A stretch of 64,000 nucleotides of DNA from Methyloceanibacter superfactus. GTDB lineage: Bacteria; Pseudomonadota; Alphaproteobacteria; Rhizobiales; Methyloligellaceae. The DNA is taken from assembly GCF_001723305.1 (NCBI RefSeq), contig NZ_LPWF01000027.1:118611-182610 (forward strand), written 5' to 3'. The position numbers and the translations under genes were made by a program. Under the pieces are notes generated by a model. It searched no databases, was not told the origin of the DNA, and worked only from the letters and a program-made list of their open reading frames with translations. This document shows positions 40,447 through 51,440 of the stretch, in pieces (position 1 is the stretch's first letter; the number at the start of each line of letters is the position of its first letter).

Positions 40447-40489
40447 GATCGCTCTTTGACTTGGGAATTCGTTTTGGACTCGGCAACCC

Positions 40490-42952
40490 TTATTCGGCCG
40501 CCATGTGTTTCGGCTGGTCGGACTTCGCCGCGCGTTGCAGCTCGGCGGCGGAGAAATCGTCGACGGCGATGACGCGGGCCACCATGTCGCGCAGCGTGGC
40601 GAGATTGCGCGCCTCCTCGGGCGTCAGCACACCCTTGGTCTCGGCCTCGGCGATCCAATCATTGTCGTGGAAGCGTTTCACCTCGCCCTTGCGAATGGCG
40701 CGCTCGAGCTTCTTCTCGGCTTCCTCGCTCGCCACCACCTTCTTGAGCGTGGCCTCGAGCAAGCCAATGCCGTCGCTTGCATCCTCGGAGGCGTAAATGT
40801 CCCTAGTGAGACGGTCGCGGAAGGCGCCGGGCGTCAGGGCCGCGCGCACGATGGCCTTGGCGTCGCGGTCGGGCGCCGGCCGGCGCATGCCGAAGGGCAT
40901 TACCAGCGGCCCCATGATCCAGGCCGCCCAACGCACCGGGAAATTATCGATGACGCCGCGCAGCGCCTGGTCGAAGCGGGCAAGACAGTTCCGCGCGCAA
41001 TAATTCACGAGCTTGAGGTCGTCCTTGGGGCGGCCATCGTCCTCGTAGCGCTTGAGGATCGACGATAGGAGGTAGAGCTCGGCCAGCGCATCGGCCATGC
41101 GGCCGGTGATCTTCTGCTTCACCTTGAGGCCGCCGCCGAGCAGCGCCACGGTGAGATCGGCGACGAGCGCGAAGGAGCGCGAGGCGCGCGAGAGCTGCTT
41201 CCACCACTTTGTGACGTCGCCGCCGTTGTTGGGCGCCCCCGCGAAGGCGCCGAAGGTGACGTTGTGGAAGAGCGCGCCCGCGGCATTGGAAAACAGAAAC
41301 GCGCGGTGGTCGTCAAAGGTCTTTTCGAAAGCCTCGATGCCGCGCTCGCGATCGCTATCCTGCAGCGCCTCGATCTCGGCGAAGAGATAAGGGTGACTGC
41401 GCAGCGCCCCTTGGGCGAAGGTGATCAACGTGCGGGTGAGGATGTTGGCGCCTTCGACGGTGATGCCGACGGGCACCATCTGATAGGCGCCTTGGATGTA
41501 GTTGGACGGCCCGTCGCAGATGCCGCGGCCGCCGTGAATGTCGAGCGCGTCGTTGACGCTGTCGCGCATGCGGTCCGTCGACATGTATTTCAGCAGCGCC
41601 GAGATAACGGCGGGCTTCTCGCCGGCCGACACCATCGACGCGGTGACGGCGCGCGCCGCCTCGAGCCCATAGGCGTTCTCGGCCAGACGCGCGAGCGGCT
41701 CCTCGACGCCTTCCATGAAGCCGATGGGGAGGCCGAACTGCTTGCGGATGCGAGCATATGCCGTGCTGCGCCGGAGCATCGCCTTGGCGCAGGCCGCGCT
41801 CGTGGCAGGCAGCGAGATGGAGCGGCCGGCGGCGAGACAGTTCATCAGCATGCGCCAGCCCTGGCCCGCCCCGTCCGGGCCGCCGATAATCCAGTCCAGG
41901 GGGACAAACACCTCGCGGCCCTTTGGTGGGCCCGTTGGGGAACGCCGCGCCCGCGGGCAGATGGCGGCGGCCGATCTCGCGCCCGGATGGTCCGTCGGCA
42001 CCAGACCGAGCGTGATGCCGATATCGGCGCCCTTGCCCAAGAGATTGTCGGGATCAAAGAGGCGGAAGGCGAGCCCGAGCAGCGTCGCCTTGGGCGCAAG
42101 CGTGATGTAGCGCTTGTCCCAGGTGAGCTTGACGCCGAGCGTCTCCTTGCCCTCGTGCATGCCCTTGGTGACGACGCCGACATCGCGCATGGCGGCGGCA
42201 TCCGAACCGGAGAACGGCCCGGTCAAGGCGAAGCAGGGAATTTCCTCGCCGCGCGCCAGGCGCGGTAGGTAGTGGGCTTTTTGCGTTTCGGTGCCGTATT
42301 TCTCGATCAGCTCGCCGGGGCCGAGCGAGTTCGGCACCATGACGATGGTGACGCTGTCGGCGCTTCTGGACGAGATCTTGCCGAGGATCAGCGACTGGGC
42401 CTGAGCGGAGAAGCCGAGGCCGCCATGCTCCTTGGAGATGAGCATGCCGAGAAAGCCGTTGTCGCAGACGAACTCCCAGATGTCGTCGGGGATGTCGTGC
42501 AGCTCGTGGCGGATGCGCCAATCATCGAGCCGCTTGCACAGCTCGTCGGTTGGCCCGTCGAGAAAGGCGCGCTCCTCGTCGGTGAGCGTGATCGGCGCCA
42601 CGCGGCGGAGCTTGGCGAAGTCGGGCTCGCCGGAGAACAGCTCGGCGTCCCAGCCGATGGTGCCGGCCTGGAGCGCCTCTCTTTCGGTGTCGGAGATGGT
42701 CGGCATGGCGCCCTTCAGCGCGCCATAAGCCGGCAGCGTGATGTATTTGCGCTTGATGTCGGGGACGCTGGCGGCGAACAGGAGCCCGGCGACGAGCCAG
42801 CCGGCAAAGGACCACAGCGTGAAGCCGAACCCGAACTGCAAGATCACGGTGAAGACGGCGATGGCGATCGCCCAGCCACGCAAGGACGCGCGGTTCATCG
42901 CCAGGGCAAGGAACGCGGCCAAGGAGAGCGCCGCGAAAATCAGTTCAGCCAC
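40490..42952 (-). CDS. fadE: Acyl-CoA dehydrogenase, FadE type (paired frameshifts)
   Basis: First, FAD-dependent step of beta-oxidation. 820 residues, the long FadE class with N-terminal membrane segments (IFAALSLAAFLALAM, AIAIAVFTVILQFGFGF) and a C-terminal DUF1974 region. Core: FLGMLISKEHGGLGFSAQAQ, FALTGPFSGSDAAAM, and DALDIHGGRGICDGPSNYIQ. Between about 41990 and 41935 the continuous frame reads Arg/Pro nonsense after TDHPG; the other frame gives REIGRRHLPAGAAFPNGPTK, so two compensating indels flank it. First gene of the fadE-fadB-fadA operon, divergent from the CDGSH gene, 287 bases apart. Confidence 0.93.
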   Translation of the reverse strand: MAELIFAALSLAAFLALAMNRASLRGWAIAIAVFTVILQFGFGFTLWSFAGWLVAGLLFAASVPDIKRKYITLPAYGALKGAMPTISDTEREALQAGTIGWDAELFSGEPDFAKLRRVAPITLTDEERAFLDGPTDELCKRLDDWRIRHELHDIPDDIWEFVCDNGFLGMLISKEHGGLGFSAQAQSLILGKISSRSADSVTIVMVPNSLGPGELIEKYGTETQKAHYLPRLARGEEIPCFALTGPFSGSDAAAMRDVGVVTKGMHEGKETLGVKLTWDKRYITLAPKATLLGLAFRLFDPDNLLGKGADIGITLGLVPTDHPGARSAAAICPRARRSPTGPPKGREVFVPLDWIIGGPDGAGQGWRMLMNCLAAGRSISLPATSAACAKAMLRRSTAYARIRKQFGLPIGFMEGVEEPLARLAENAYGLEAARAVTASMVSAGEKPAVISALLKYMSTDRMRDSVNDALDIHGGRGICDGPSNYIQGAYQMVPVGITVEGANILTRTLITFAQGALRSHPYLFAEIEALQDSDRERGIEAFEKTFDDHRAFLFSNAAGALFHNVTFGAFAGAPNNGGDVTKWWKQLSRASRSFALVADLTVALLGGGLKVKQKITGRMADALAELYLLSSILKRYEDDGRPKDDLKLVNYCARNCLARFDQALRGVIDNFPVRWAAWIMGPLVMPFGMRRPAPDRDAKAIVRAALTPGAFRDRLTRDIYASEDASDGIGLLEATLKKVVASEEAEKKLERAIRKGEVKRFHDNDWIAEAETKGVLTPEEARNLATLRDMVARVIAVDDFSAAELQRAAKSDQPKHMAAE

Positions 42953-43239
42953 GAATGGCCTCCAAGCTCGCTTTGGTGCTTCCGCCTCCCCAACCGAAGC
43001 GCCATCTCGCGGCCCCTATCCGACCCCACGCAATGCAGGAAGACCGCAGCTTTCCGCCCTCTATGGTCCCGATGGGCCATGGACTCAAGTTTCTTTTCGA
43101 ATCGTTCCCCGCCTCCCATTTCTAGGAAGGAAATGTTACCGGACGGCTTAACAGGAAATCGCCCTCGCTTCCTTGTGCGAAGGAGGCGAATTGGCTAACA
43201 CGGTGGCAAAACTGGCCAACAACGCTGGGGAATATCTAA

Positions 43240-43482
43240 ATGTCCGAAGAGCCAGAGCGCCCACAGCTCAGCCCGTATCAGGTCGAGCTCGAGGCCGGCA
43301 AACGCTACGCTTGGTGCCGTTGTGGCCGAAGCAAGAAGCAGCCCTTCTGCGACGGTTCTCACGCCGGCACCGGCATCGAGCCGCTGATGTTCACGGCCGA
43401 GCGCACGGAAATGGCGCTGCTGTGCGGGTGCAAGGATACCGGCGATCCGCCGTTTTGCGACGGCTCCCATATGCTGCTCTGA
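43240..43482 (+). CDS. Double-CDGSH iron-sulfur protein
   Basis: 80 residues with two CDGSH zinc-finger-type 2Fe-2S motifs: [16 protein letters not shown] and [16 protein letters not shown], each with three Cys and one His as cluster ligands. This tandem (MitoNEET-like class) is common in proteobacteria; roles in redox sensing or cluster transfer are proposed but not shown. Frame intact. It starts 287 bases from divergent fadE and 111 bases before livH. Confidence 0.93.
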   Translation: MSEEPERPQLSPYQVELEAGKRYAWCRCGRSKKQPFCDGSHAGTGIEPLMFTAERTEMALLCGCKDTGDPPFCDGSHMLL

Positions 43483-43593
43483 ATTTGAGCATGCAGACTG
43501 GCCACCCTTCTTGCTAAAACACCCCAAAGTGGGCGCGGCCCGCTGTCTTAGGTCTGCAATGCCCGAATGGGGGAAGGCGAGGCAGGCGTTTCC

Positions 43594-44505
43594 ATGGCCT
43601 ATTTTCTTCAGCAGCTCATCAACGGGATCGCGCTGGGCTCGATCTATGGGCTGATCGCCATCGGCTACACCATGGTCTATGGCATCATCGGCATGATCAA
43701 TTTCGCTCATGGCGACATCTTCATGGTCGGCGCCTTCATCGCGCTGATCGCTTTCCTCGCGCTGATGGCGCTCGGCGTCACCATGATCCCCCTGGCGCTC
43801 TTGATCGTGCTCGTCGTCCCATGGCGCTCACCGCCATCTGGGGCTGGACAGTGGAACGCATCGCCTACCGGCCGTTACGCGAATCCTTTCGCCTGGCGCC
43901 TGATCACCGCCATCGGCATGTCGATCGTGCTACAGAATTTCATCCAGGTGGCGCAAGGCGCGCGCGTGAAGCCGCTGCAGCCGGTGATCACCGGCGGCTA
44001 CGAATTCTTCAAGGACGGCGACTTCACCGTCATCATCTCCAATATCCAGATCCTCATCGTGGTGACGACGCTGGTGCTGATGACCGCCTTCTGGCTGATC
44101 ATCAGCCGCACCGCGCTCGGCCGCGCGCAACGCGCCTGCGAGCAGGACCGGCTGATGGCCGCGCTGTCGGGCGTCAATGTCGACCGCACCATCTCGCTCA
44201 CTTTCGTGCTCGGGGCGGCGCTCGCTGCGGTCGCCGGGCTGCTCTACCTGCTCTATTACGGGGTCATCGATTTCTTCATCGGCTTCGTCGTCGGCATCAA
44301 GGCCTTCACCGCGGCGGTGTTCGGCGGCATCGGCTCGCTGCCCGGCGCCATGCTCGGCGGGCTGGTGATCGGGCTGATCGAGACCTTCTGGTCGGCCTAT
44401 TTCACTATCGAGTATAAGGACGTGGCCGCCTTCTCGATGCTCGCCATCGTGCTGATCTTCTTCCCCACGGGGCTGCTCGGCCGGCCCGAGGTGGAGAAAG
44501 TCTAG
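43594..44505 (+). CDS. livH: Branched-chain amino acid ABC transporter permease LivH (paired frameshifts)
   Basis: Inner-membrane permease, about eight membrane segments. Starts YFLQQLINGIALGSIYGLIA, then YGIIGMINFAHGDIFMVGAF. Between about 43818 and 43905 the continuous frame is hydrophilic nonsense; the alternative frame reads MALTAIWGWTVERIAYRPLR and ESFRLAP, the conserved cytoplasmic loop, so compensating indels flank it. The rest is normal: LITAIGMSIVLQNFIQVAQG, GVNVDRTISLTFVLGAAL, FTAAVFGGIGSLPGAMLGG. livM follows after 3 bases. First of six genes of one operon. Confidence 0.93.
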   Translation: MAYFLQQLINGIALGSIYGLIAIGYTMVYGIIGMINFAHGDIFMVGAFIALIAFLALMALGVTMIPLALLIVLVVPWRSPPSGAGQWNASPTGRYANPFAWRLITAIGMSIVLQNFIQVAQGARVKPLQPVITGGYEFFKDGDFTVIISNIQILIVVTTLVLMTAFWLIISRTALGRAQRACEQDRLMAALSGVNVDRTISLTFVLGAALAAVAGLLYLLYYGVIDFFIGFVVGIKAFTAAVFGGIGSLPGAMLGGLVIGLIETFWSAYFTIEYKDVAAFSMLAIVLIFFPTGLLGRPEVEKV

Positions 44506-44508
44506 CCC

Positions 44509-46059
44509 TTGGCAGAGCCCGGCATATCTTTCAGCCAACGGGTCAAAACGGCCCTTTGGGATTCCTTCCTCGCCGGTCTCATCGCCTTTGCCCTGTTCTC
44601 GCTCGTGCTGGGCTTGCGCACCGAGGACAACGTCACCGGGTTGACGCTCCAGCCGCGGCCGATGCTGCTCGCCACAGCCGTCGGCATCGTGTTCTTCGGC
44701 CGGCTGCTGCTCAACCTGTTCGTCTGGCAGGCGGAGCATCCCCTCACCGCCTCCTTCGCCAAGCTGTTCACGCGCGAGCCCTTCGATCGGCGCGATGTCA
44801 CCGTGCTCGGCGGCACTGCGGCTTTCGCGGTCCTCGGAATCATCGTCGCGATGCTTCTCGGCGCGCCGGCCTATGCGCTGATCGCCACCGCCGTGCTCGT
44901 CTTCGTCGGCCTCGGCCTGCTGCGGCGGGCCATCGTCTATGCGTTTCCGGACCTGCCTTACGCGCGCATCTTCGTCGTCGCCGGCATCCTGTTCGCGCTA
45001 TTCTTCCCACTGACGACTTACGCGCTCGAGAGCGCCTTCCATCTCGGTATGCCGCTGCGCTACTGGTTCGACCTCTCGATCCTGGTACTGACTTACGTCA
45101 TGCTGGGCTGGGGGCTGAATATCGTGGTGGGCCTCGCCGGCCTGCTCGACCTCGGCTATGTCGCCTTCTATGCGGTCGGCGCCTATACCTTCGCGCTTCT
45201 GGCCACCCATTTCGGTCTCGGCTTCTGGATCTGCCTGCCCATCGCCGGACTCGCGGCGGCGGCCTGGGGCATCATTCTCGGCTTCCCGGTGCTGCGGCTC
45301 CGCGGCGACTATCTCGCCATCGTCACGTTGGCCTTCGGCGAGATCATCCGCATCGTGCTGCTCAACTGGACCGAGGTGACCAATGGGCCGAACGGCATCT
45401 CCGGCATTCCGAAGCCAACCTTTTTCGGCCTTCCCTTCGCCCCCTTCGCCGATGGCACGACGTTCGCCCAGTTCTTCGGGCTGAAATACGACGCGCTCCA
45501 CGGCATCATCTTTCTCTATTACGTGATCCTGGCGCTGGCGCTGCTCACCAACCTGGTGACGTTGCGCATGCGGCGCCTGCCCATCGGGCGCGCCTGGGAG
45601 GCGATGCGCGAGGACGAGATCGCCTGCCGCTCGCTCGGCATCAACACCACCATCACCAAGCTCACGGCGTTCGCCACCGGCGCGATGTTCGGCGGGCTGG
45701 CGGGGGGCTTCTTCGCCACGCGGCAAGGCTTCATCAGCCCGGAGAGCTTCACCTTCATCGAGTCCGCCATCATTCTCGCCATCGTCGTGCTCGGCGGCAT
45801 GGGCAGCCAGCTCGGCGTCGCCATCGCCGCAGTAGTGCTGGTGGGCGGCTTCGAGGCGCTGCGCCACACCGACGGCTTGCAAACGTTCTTCGGCGAAGGC
45901 TTCGACCCGGCGCTCTACCGCATGCTGCTGTTCGGCATCGCCATGGTCGGCATCATGGTGTGGCGGCCGCGCGGGCTGATCTCCAGCCGCGCGCCCACCA
46001 TCGCGCTCGGTGACGCGCGGCCCATCTCCGCCGACCTCGTCAACGAGGGCCGCGCATGA
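44509..46059 (+). CDS. livM: Branched-chain amino acid ABC transporter permease LivM
   Basis: 516 residues, longer than the basic LivM because of extra N-terminal membrane segments ([31 protein letters not shown]). Family core: [80 protein letters not shown] and [20 protein letters not shown]. The start is a TTG at 44509, 3 bases after the livH stop, and the gene overlaps livG by four bases. Frame intact. Confidence 0.94.
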   Translation: MAEPGISFSQRVKTALWDSFLAGLIAFALFSLVLGLRTEDNVTGLTLQPRPMLLATAVGIVFFGRLLLNLFVWQAEHPLTASFAKLFTREPFDRRDVTVLGGTAAFAVLGIIVAMLLGAPAYALIATAVLVFVGLGLLRRAIVYAFPDLPYARIFVVAGILFALFFPLTTYALESAFHLGMPLRYWFDLSILVLTYVMLGWGLNIVVGLAGLLDLGYVAFYAVGAYTFALLATHFGLGFWICLPIAGLAAAAWGIILGFPVLRLRGDYLAIVTLAFGEIIRIVLLNWTEVTNGPNGISGIPKPTFFGLPFAPFADGTTFAQFFGLKYDALHGIIFLYYVILALALLTNLVTLRMRRLPIGRAWEAMREDEIACRSLGINTTITKLTAFATGAMFGGLAGGFFATRQGFISPESFTFIESAIILAIVVLGGMGSQLGVAIAAVVLVGGFEALRHTDGLQTFFGEGFDPALYRMLLFGIAMVGIMVWRPRGLISSRAPTIALGDARPISADLVNEGRA

Positions 46060-46897
46060 TCTCGTGGCATGAAGACCCCGTGCTCAAGGTCGAGCATCTG
46101 ACGATGCGCTTCGGCGGCCTCGTCGCCATCGACGACGTCTCCTTCGACGTCGGCCGTCACGACATCACCGCGCTGATCGGGCCGAACGGCGCCGGCAAGA
46201 CTACGGTGTTCAACTGCATCACCGGCTTCTACAAGCCGACCGAAGGCACCATGGAACTGCGCCAGCCAGAGGGGCCCGCGTTCCGGCTCGAGCGGCTCGA
46301 CGACCATCAGATCAACGCCTCGGCGCGCGTCGCGCGCACCTTCCAGAATATTCGCTTGTTCGCCGGCATGACCGTGCTGGAGAATCTGATGGTAGCGCAG
46401 CATAACGGGCTGTCGCGCGCCTCCGCCCTCACCGTCGGCGCGATCCTCGGGCTCGGAAATTTTGCCCGCGCGGAGAAGGCGGCGGTGGAGCTTGCCAGGC
46501 ACTGGCTGGAGCGCGTGGGGCTCGTGTCCCGCGCCGACGAGCCGGCCGGCGATCTGCCTTACGGCGACCAGCGGCGGCTCGAGATCGCACGCGCCATGTG
46601 CACGCGGCCCTTACTGCTCTGCCTCGACGAGCCGGCGGCGGGCTTGAATGCGCGCGAGAGCGACGGGCTCAACGAATTGCTCTACTCGATCCGCGAGCAG
46701 GAGAAGATCGCCATCTTCCTCATCGAGCACGATATGAGCGTGGTGATGGCCATCTCGGACCACATCATCGTGCTCGACTATGGCAAGAAGATCGCCGATG
46801 GCACGCCAAAGGCGATCCGCGACGATGCGAGCGTCATCGCCGCCTATCTCGGCGTACCGGACGAGGAGTTGCCCGACGCCGTCTCCGAGGTGCGGCT

Positions 46898-46901
<4 letters not shown>
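46056..46901 (+). CDS. livG: Branched-chain amino acid ABC transporter ATPase LivG
   Basis: 281 residues. Walker [11 protein letters not shown]-loop region [20 protein letters not shown], signature variant [15 protein letters not shown], Walker [15 protein letters not shown]-loop [13 protein letters not shown], and the LivG-type C-terminal extension. ATG overlaps the livM stop as ATGA, so translation is coupled. Powers uptake together with LivF at the cytoplasmic face. Confidence 0.96.
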
Positions 46902-47640
<739 letters not shown>

Positions 47641-47644
<4 letters not shown>

Positions 47645-47996
47645 CGGCGTTGGCCCCCTGGCTCTCCGACGACGGCTTACGCGTCTTCCTGGTGCTCACC
47701 GTGATCCTCGGCGGTGGCGCGGCGTTTCTCGCCGGCAACGGCCTGGCCCGTTCCTGGAAGCCGTTCTGGCGCGTGTTCGTCTACATGGCGCTGCTGGCCG
47801 CGGCGGTGCGCTTCTTCCATTACGCCTTATACGACGGCAGACTGTTGTCGCCCTACGACTATCTCGTCACCTATGCCCTGCTGCTGGCCGCGCGTCGATC
47901 GGCTTCCGCGTCACGCGGACGACGCAGATGGTTACGCAATATCGCTGGCTTTACGAGCGGACAAGCCCGCTTACTTGGCGGGCGAAGGACGCCTGA
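47641..47996 (+). CDS. Small membrane protein of the liv operon, DUF6867-like (1 frameshift)
   Basis: About 118 residues with two or three membrane segments (FLVLTVILGGGAAFLAGNGL, VFVYMALLAAAVRFFHYALY, YDYLVTYALLLAA). An indel near 47897 leads into SIGFRVTRTTQMVTQYRWLY and ERTSPLTWRAKDA with stop TGA 47994-47996. A protein of this type sits between livF and livK in many Hyphomicrobiales; its role is unknown, perhaps an accessory of the permease. ATG overlaps the livF stop. The family name is from memory of this gene context. Confidence 0.75.
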
Positions 47997-48034
47997 TATA
48001 GGCTTTCACTTTCGGACTTTTGGAGGACACCACG

Positions 48035-49170
48035 ATGATGCGCATGGCCGGGCTGATCGTTGCCGTCGTTGCGGGCGTGTGCTCGCGAGCTGCAACGGCG
48101 AGGACGACGCCAACACTACGACGATCGCCGTGGTCGGGCCGGTGACGGGTCAATACGCCTCCTTCGGCGCGCAGATGAAGAACGGCGCCGATCTGGCCGT
48201 GGCCGACATCAACGAAGCCGGCGGCGTGCTCGGCAAAACGCTCGAACTCGAGGTCGGCGACGACGCTTGCGATCCGAAACAGGCCGTGGCGGTCGCCAAC
48301 CAGATGGCCGGCGACAAGGTGGCGCTGGTCGCCGGGCATTACTGCTCCGGCTCGTCGATCCCCGCGTCCCAGGTCTATGCGGAGAGCAACCTGGTGCAGA
48401 TCTCGCCCGCCTCCACGAATCCGGCGCTCACCGACAACCGCGCCGGGCCGAACATCTATCGCGTGTGCGGCCGCGACGATCAGCAAGGCAGCATCGCCGG
48501 CGCCTATCTCGCCAAGCATTTCGGCGACAAGAACATCGCCATCATCGACGACAAGACGGCCTACGGCAAAGGCTTGGCCGAGGAGGTCAAGAAGGCGCTG
48601 AACGCGGACGGCAAGCAGGAGGTGCTGGCGGAGTCCTATACGGCCGGCGAAAAGGATTATTCGGCGCTCGTGTCCAAGCTCAAGCAGGCGGATGTCGACG
48701 TGCTGTTCGTCGGAGGCTACCACACCGAGGCTGGCCTCATCGCGCGGCAGATGCGCGACCAGGGCATGGACACGATCCTCATGGGCGGCGATGCGCTCAT
48801 CACCCAGGAATATTGGTCGATCACCGGGCCGGCCGGCGAAGGCACGCTGATGACCTTCTCACCCGACCCGCGCAAGAACCCCGCCGCCGCCGAGGTGGTC
48901 GCCCGCTTCAAGGAGAAGGGCATCGAGCCGGAAGTACGTGCTCTACACTACGCGGCGATCCAGGCCTGGAAGGAGGCGGCGGAGAAGGCCGGCTCGACGG
49001 ACGCCGCCGCCGTGGTCAAGGCGCTCAACGACAACGAGTTCGATACGGTGATCGGGAAATTCAAGTTCAACGAGAAAGGCGACCCGAACCTGCCGCCTTA
49101 CGCCGTCTATCGCTGGTCGGACGGCGCCTATGAGGAAATCGGCGACGAGACCCCCTCGCCCGCGGGCTGA
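48035..49170 (+). CDS. livK: Branched-chain amino acid-binding lipoprotein LivK (1 frameshift)
   Basis: Periplasmic ligand-binding protein of the type I fold. Starts MMRMAGLIVAVVAGV; after an indel near 48077 the frame gives the lipobox LASC, so the mature protein is lipid-anchored. Core: TIAVVGPVTGQYASFGAQMK, DACDPKQAVAVANQMA, GHYCSGSSIPASQVYAES, ISPASTNPALTD, DDKTAYGKGLAEEVKKAL and FVGGYHTEAGLIARQM. GGAGG lies 9 bases before the start. Last gene of the liv operon. Confidence 0.93.
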
Positions 49171-49173
49171 CGC

Positions 49174-49383
49174 CTATTTCTTGGCGGCTTTCTCCTCCGC
49201 CTTGAACTGAGCTTCGAGTTCCTCCTCGAATTTCACCAGATCCTCGGGTAGCGGCATGCCGAAGGCGCGCATTTCGTTGAGCCTCTCGCGAATCTGCAAA
49301 TAGAGCTCGTGTCTGTCCTCGGGCTGATTCTCCATCTGGTTGATGAGAAGCGCGAGTTCGGCCTTGAGATCGTCGAATGCCAT
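49174..49383 (-). CDS. Small conserved helical protein, unknown function
   Basis: 69 residues: MAFDDLKAELALLINQ, then EDRHELYLQIRERLNEMRAF, PLPEDLVKFEEELEAQFKAE and a Lys-rich end. Predicted to be all helix and strongly charged; no known motif. ATG 49383 has GGGAGGC about 10 bases upstream, which decides the start. It ends 3 bases from the convergent livK stop. Similar short proteins occur in related genomes as I recall them, but I cannot name the family. Confidence 0.65.
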   Translation of the reverse strand: MAFDDLKAELALLINQMENQPEDRHELYLQIRERLNEMRAFGMPLPEDLVKFEEELEAQFKAEEKAAKK

Positions 49384-49534
49384 GATTGAGACAGCCTCCC
49401 TTGGGTCACGGGCGGCGGATCGGACCATAAACCAGGGAGAGCGGCAAGGGTTTGCGCCTGTCGCGGATTGCCCCCGGGCCGTTTCCCTTGCATAGTCTCA
49501 CCGGCCGAGGGGCTTTGAGGGGAATCGAGCGGCA

Positions 49535-50023
49535 ATGGAAAAAGTGACTTTTACCAAGGTGGTCGGCTTCGTGCTCGCCGCCGCCTTCGCCATCGTCATC
49601 GGCGTGTCCATGTGGGCGCTGATCATCGGCGACTACATGAACACGGTGATGAACACCCAGACCCAACACACGGTGCGCATCGTGGGTTTCGCCGGCCTGC
49701 TCGCGGCGCTCGTGACGTGGTGGTGTCAGCGCTTCGCCGCCAGACGCGGGTTCCTCGTCCGCACGCTGTTCGCCTTGTTCATCTTCATCGTGGCCTTTTG
49801 CAGCTTCGGCGGCCTACTCCGCTTCATCTACATCCACGCCATCTACCCGAGCCAGCAAGACTGGTCGCTGTCGGGGATGTATCTGGCCTCGCTCAACGAC
49901 TTCTATACGTTCCTGCTCGACATGCTGATCCCGCCGCGTCCGGCCTATGCCGCACTCGCCGTGGCCGCGGCGATCTATGTCGCCGTGTTCGGCCCGCGGG
50001 AGCCCAAAACGGTCGAGATTTGA
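49535..50023 (+). CDS. Four-helix membrane protein, unknown function
   Basis: 162 residues with four hydrophobic segments: VVGFVLAAAFAIVIGVSMWA, RIVGFAGLLAALVTWW, VRTLFALFIFIVAFCSFGGL and AYAALAVAAAIYVAVF. A 30-residue loop between the third and fourth (YPSQQDWSLSGMYLASLNDF) is probably periplasmic. No recognised family. It is divergent from the 69-residue gene and followed by purB in the same direction. Confidence 0.7.
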   Translation: MEKVTFTKVVGFVLAAAFAIVIGVSMWALIIGDYMNTVMNTQTQHTVRIVGFAGLLAALVTWWCQRFAARRGFLVRTLFALFIFIVAFCSFGGLLRFIYIHAIYPSQQDWSLSGMYLASLNDFYTFLLDMLIPPRPAYAALAVAAAIYVAVFGPREPKTVEI

Positions 50024-50140
50024 GGCTGTTGGCTTCCGAGGCTCGTGCGCGTTGACATCACCGAGGTTTGAGCGCGTCCGCGCGCTCTGCTAGACCTTCC
50101 GCTCGCCGGAGTTCTTCCGGGGAAAGGCACCGCCACTTCC

Positions 50141-51433
50141 ATGATCCCGCGCTATAGCCGCTCCGAGATGGCTCAGATCTGGGAGCCCGAGACCCGCTTC
50201 CGCATCTGGCTTCGCATCGAGATCTACGCCGCCGAGGCCATGGCCGAGCTCGGCCTGATCCCCAAGGAGGCGGCCGAGGTGGCCAAGAAGCGCGGCGGCT
50301 TCGACATCGACCGGATCGACGCCATTGAGCGGGAGGTGAAGCACGACGTCATCGCCTTCCTCACCTCCGTGGCCGAGCATGTGGGCCCGGAAGCGCGCTT
50401 CCTGCATGCGGGCCTCACCTCCTCCGACGTACTCGACACCTGCTTCAACGTGCAGCTCGTGCAGGCAGCCGACATCCTCATCGCCGATCTCGACGCCCTG
50501 TTGGAGGCACTCAGACCCCGCGCCTACGAGCACAAGGACACGATCACCGTGGGCCGCAGTCACGGCATCCATGCGGAGCCCACCACGTTCGGGCTGAAGC
50601 TGGCGGTGGCCTACGCGGAGTTCGCCCGCGCCAAGCAGCGCATGGTGACGGCCCGCGAGGAGGTGGCGACCTGCGCCATCTCGGGCGCCGTCGGCACGTT
50701 CGCCCATGTGGACCCCCGGGTCGAAGCCTATGTGGCGAAGAAACTGGGGCTGAAGCCCGAGCCGATCTCCACGCAAGTGGTGCCGCGGGATCGTCACGCC
50801 GCCTATTTTGCCACGCTGGCGGTAGTGGCGAGTTCGGTGGAGCGGCTCGCCACGGAGATCCGCCATTTGCAGCGGACCGAGGTGCTGGAGGCCGAGGAAT
50901 TTTTCAGCGCCGGGCAGAAAGGCTCATCGGCCATGCCCCATAAGCGCAACCCGGTCCTGTCAGAAAATTTGACCGGGCTCGCCCGTATCGTGCGCGCTTA
51001 CGCCATGCCGGCCTTCGAGGACGTGGCGCTGTGGCACGAGCGGGATATCTCCCACTCCTCCGTGGAGCGGATGATCGGGCCCGATGCCACGGTGACGCTC
51101 GATTTCGCGCTCCACCGCCTCACCGGCATCATCAAGAATCTGGTGGTCTATCCGGAGCGCATGCGCGCCAACATGGACCGCCTCGGCGGGCTCATTCATT
51201 CACAGCGCGTGCTGCTGGCGTTGACCAATGCGGGCGTCAGCCGCGAGGACGCCTATCGCCTCGTGCAGCGCAACGCCATGAAGGTGTGGCAGGAGGGCAA
51301 GGACTTCCAGGAGGAGTTGCTGGCCGATCCGGACGTGACACGTGCGCTCTCGGCCGACGTGATCCGCGACCAGTTCGACCTCGGCTATCACACCAAGCAC
51401 GTGGACGACCTCTTCGCCCGCGTGTTCGGCTAG
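50141..51433 (+). CDS. purB: Adenylosuccinate lyase
   Basis: Two steps of purine synthesis: SAICAR to AICAR plus fumarate, and adenylosuccinate to AMP plus fumarate. 430 residues. Motifs: HDVIAFLTSVAEHVG, HAGLTSSDVLDTCFNVQ with His, GRSHGIHAEPTTFGLKLA (catalytic His), and the fumarase signature QKGSSAMPHKRNPVLSEN with the catalytic Ser. Frame intact. It begins a purine region: purC, purS, purQ and purL follow within 6 kb. Confidence 0.97.
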   Translation: MIPRYSRSEMAQIWEPETRFRIWLRIEIYAAEAMAELGLIPKEAAEVAKKRGGFDIDRIDAIEREVKHDVIAFLTSVAEHVGPEARFLHAGLTSSDVLDTCFNVQLVQAADILIADLDALLEALRPRAYEHKDTITVGRSHGIHAEPTTFGLKLAVAYAEFARAKQRMVTAREEVATCAISGAVGTFAHVDPRVEAYVAKKLGLKPEPISTQVVPRDRHAAYFATLAVVASSVERLATEIRHLQRTEVLEAEEFFSAGQKGSSAMPHKRNPVLSENLTGLARIVRAYAMPAFEDVALWHERDISHSSVERMIGPDATVTLDFALHRLTGIIKNLVVYPERMRANMDRLGGLIHSQRVLLALTNAGVSREDAYRLVQRNAMKVWQEGKDFQEELLADPDVTRALSADVIRDQFDLGYHTKHVDDLFARVFG

Positions 51434-51440
51434 CCGCGCC

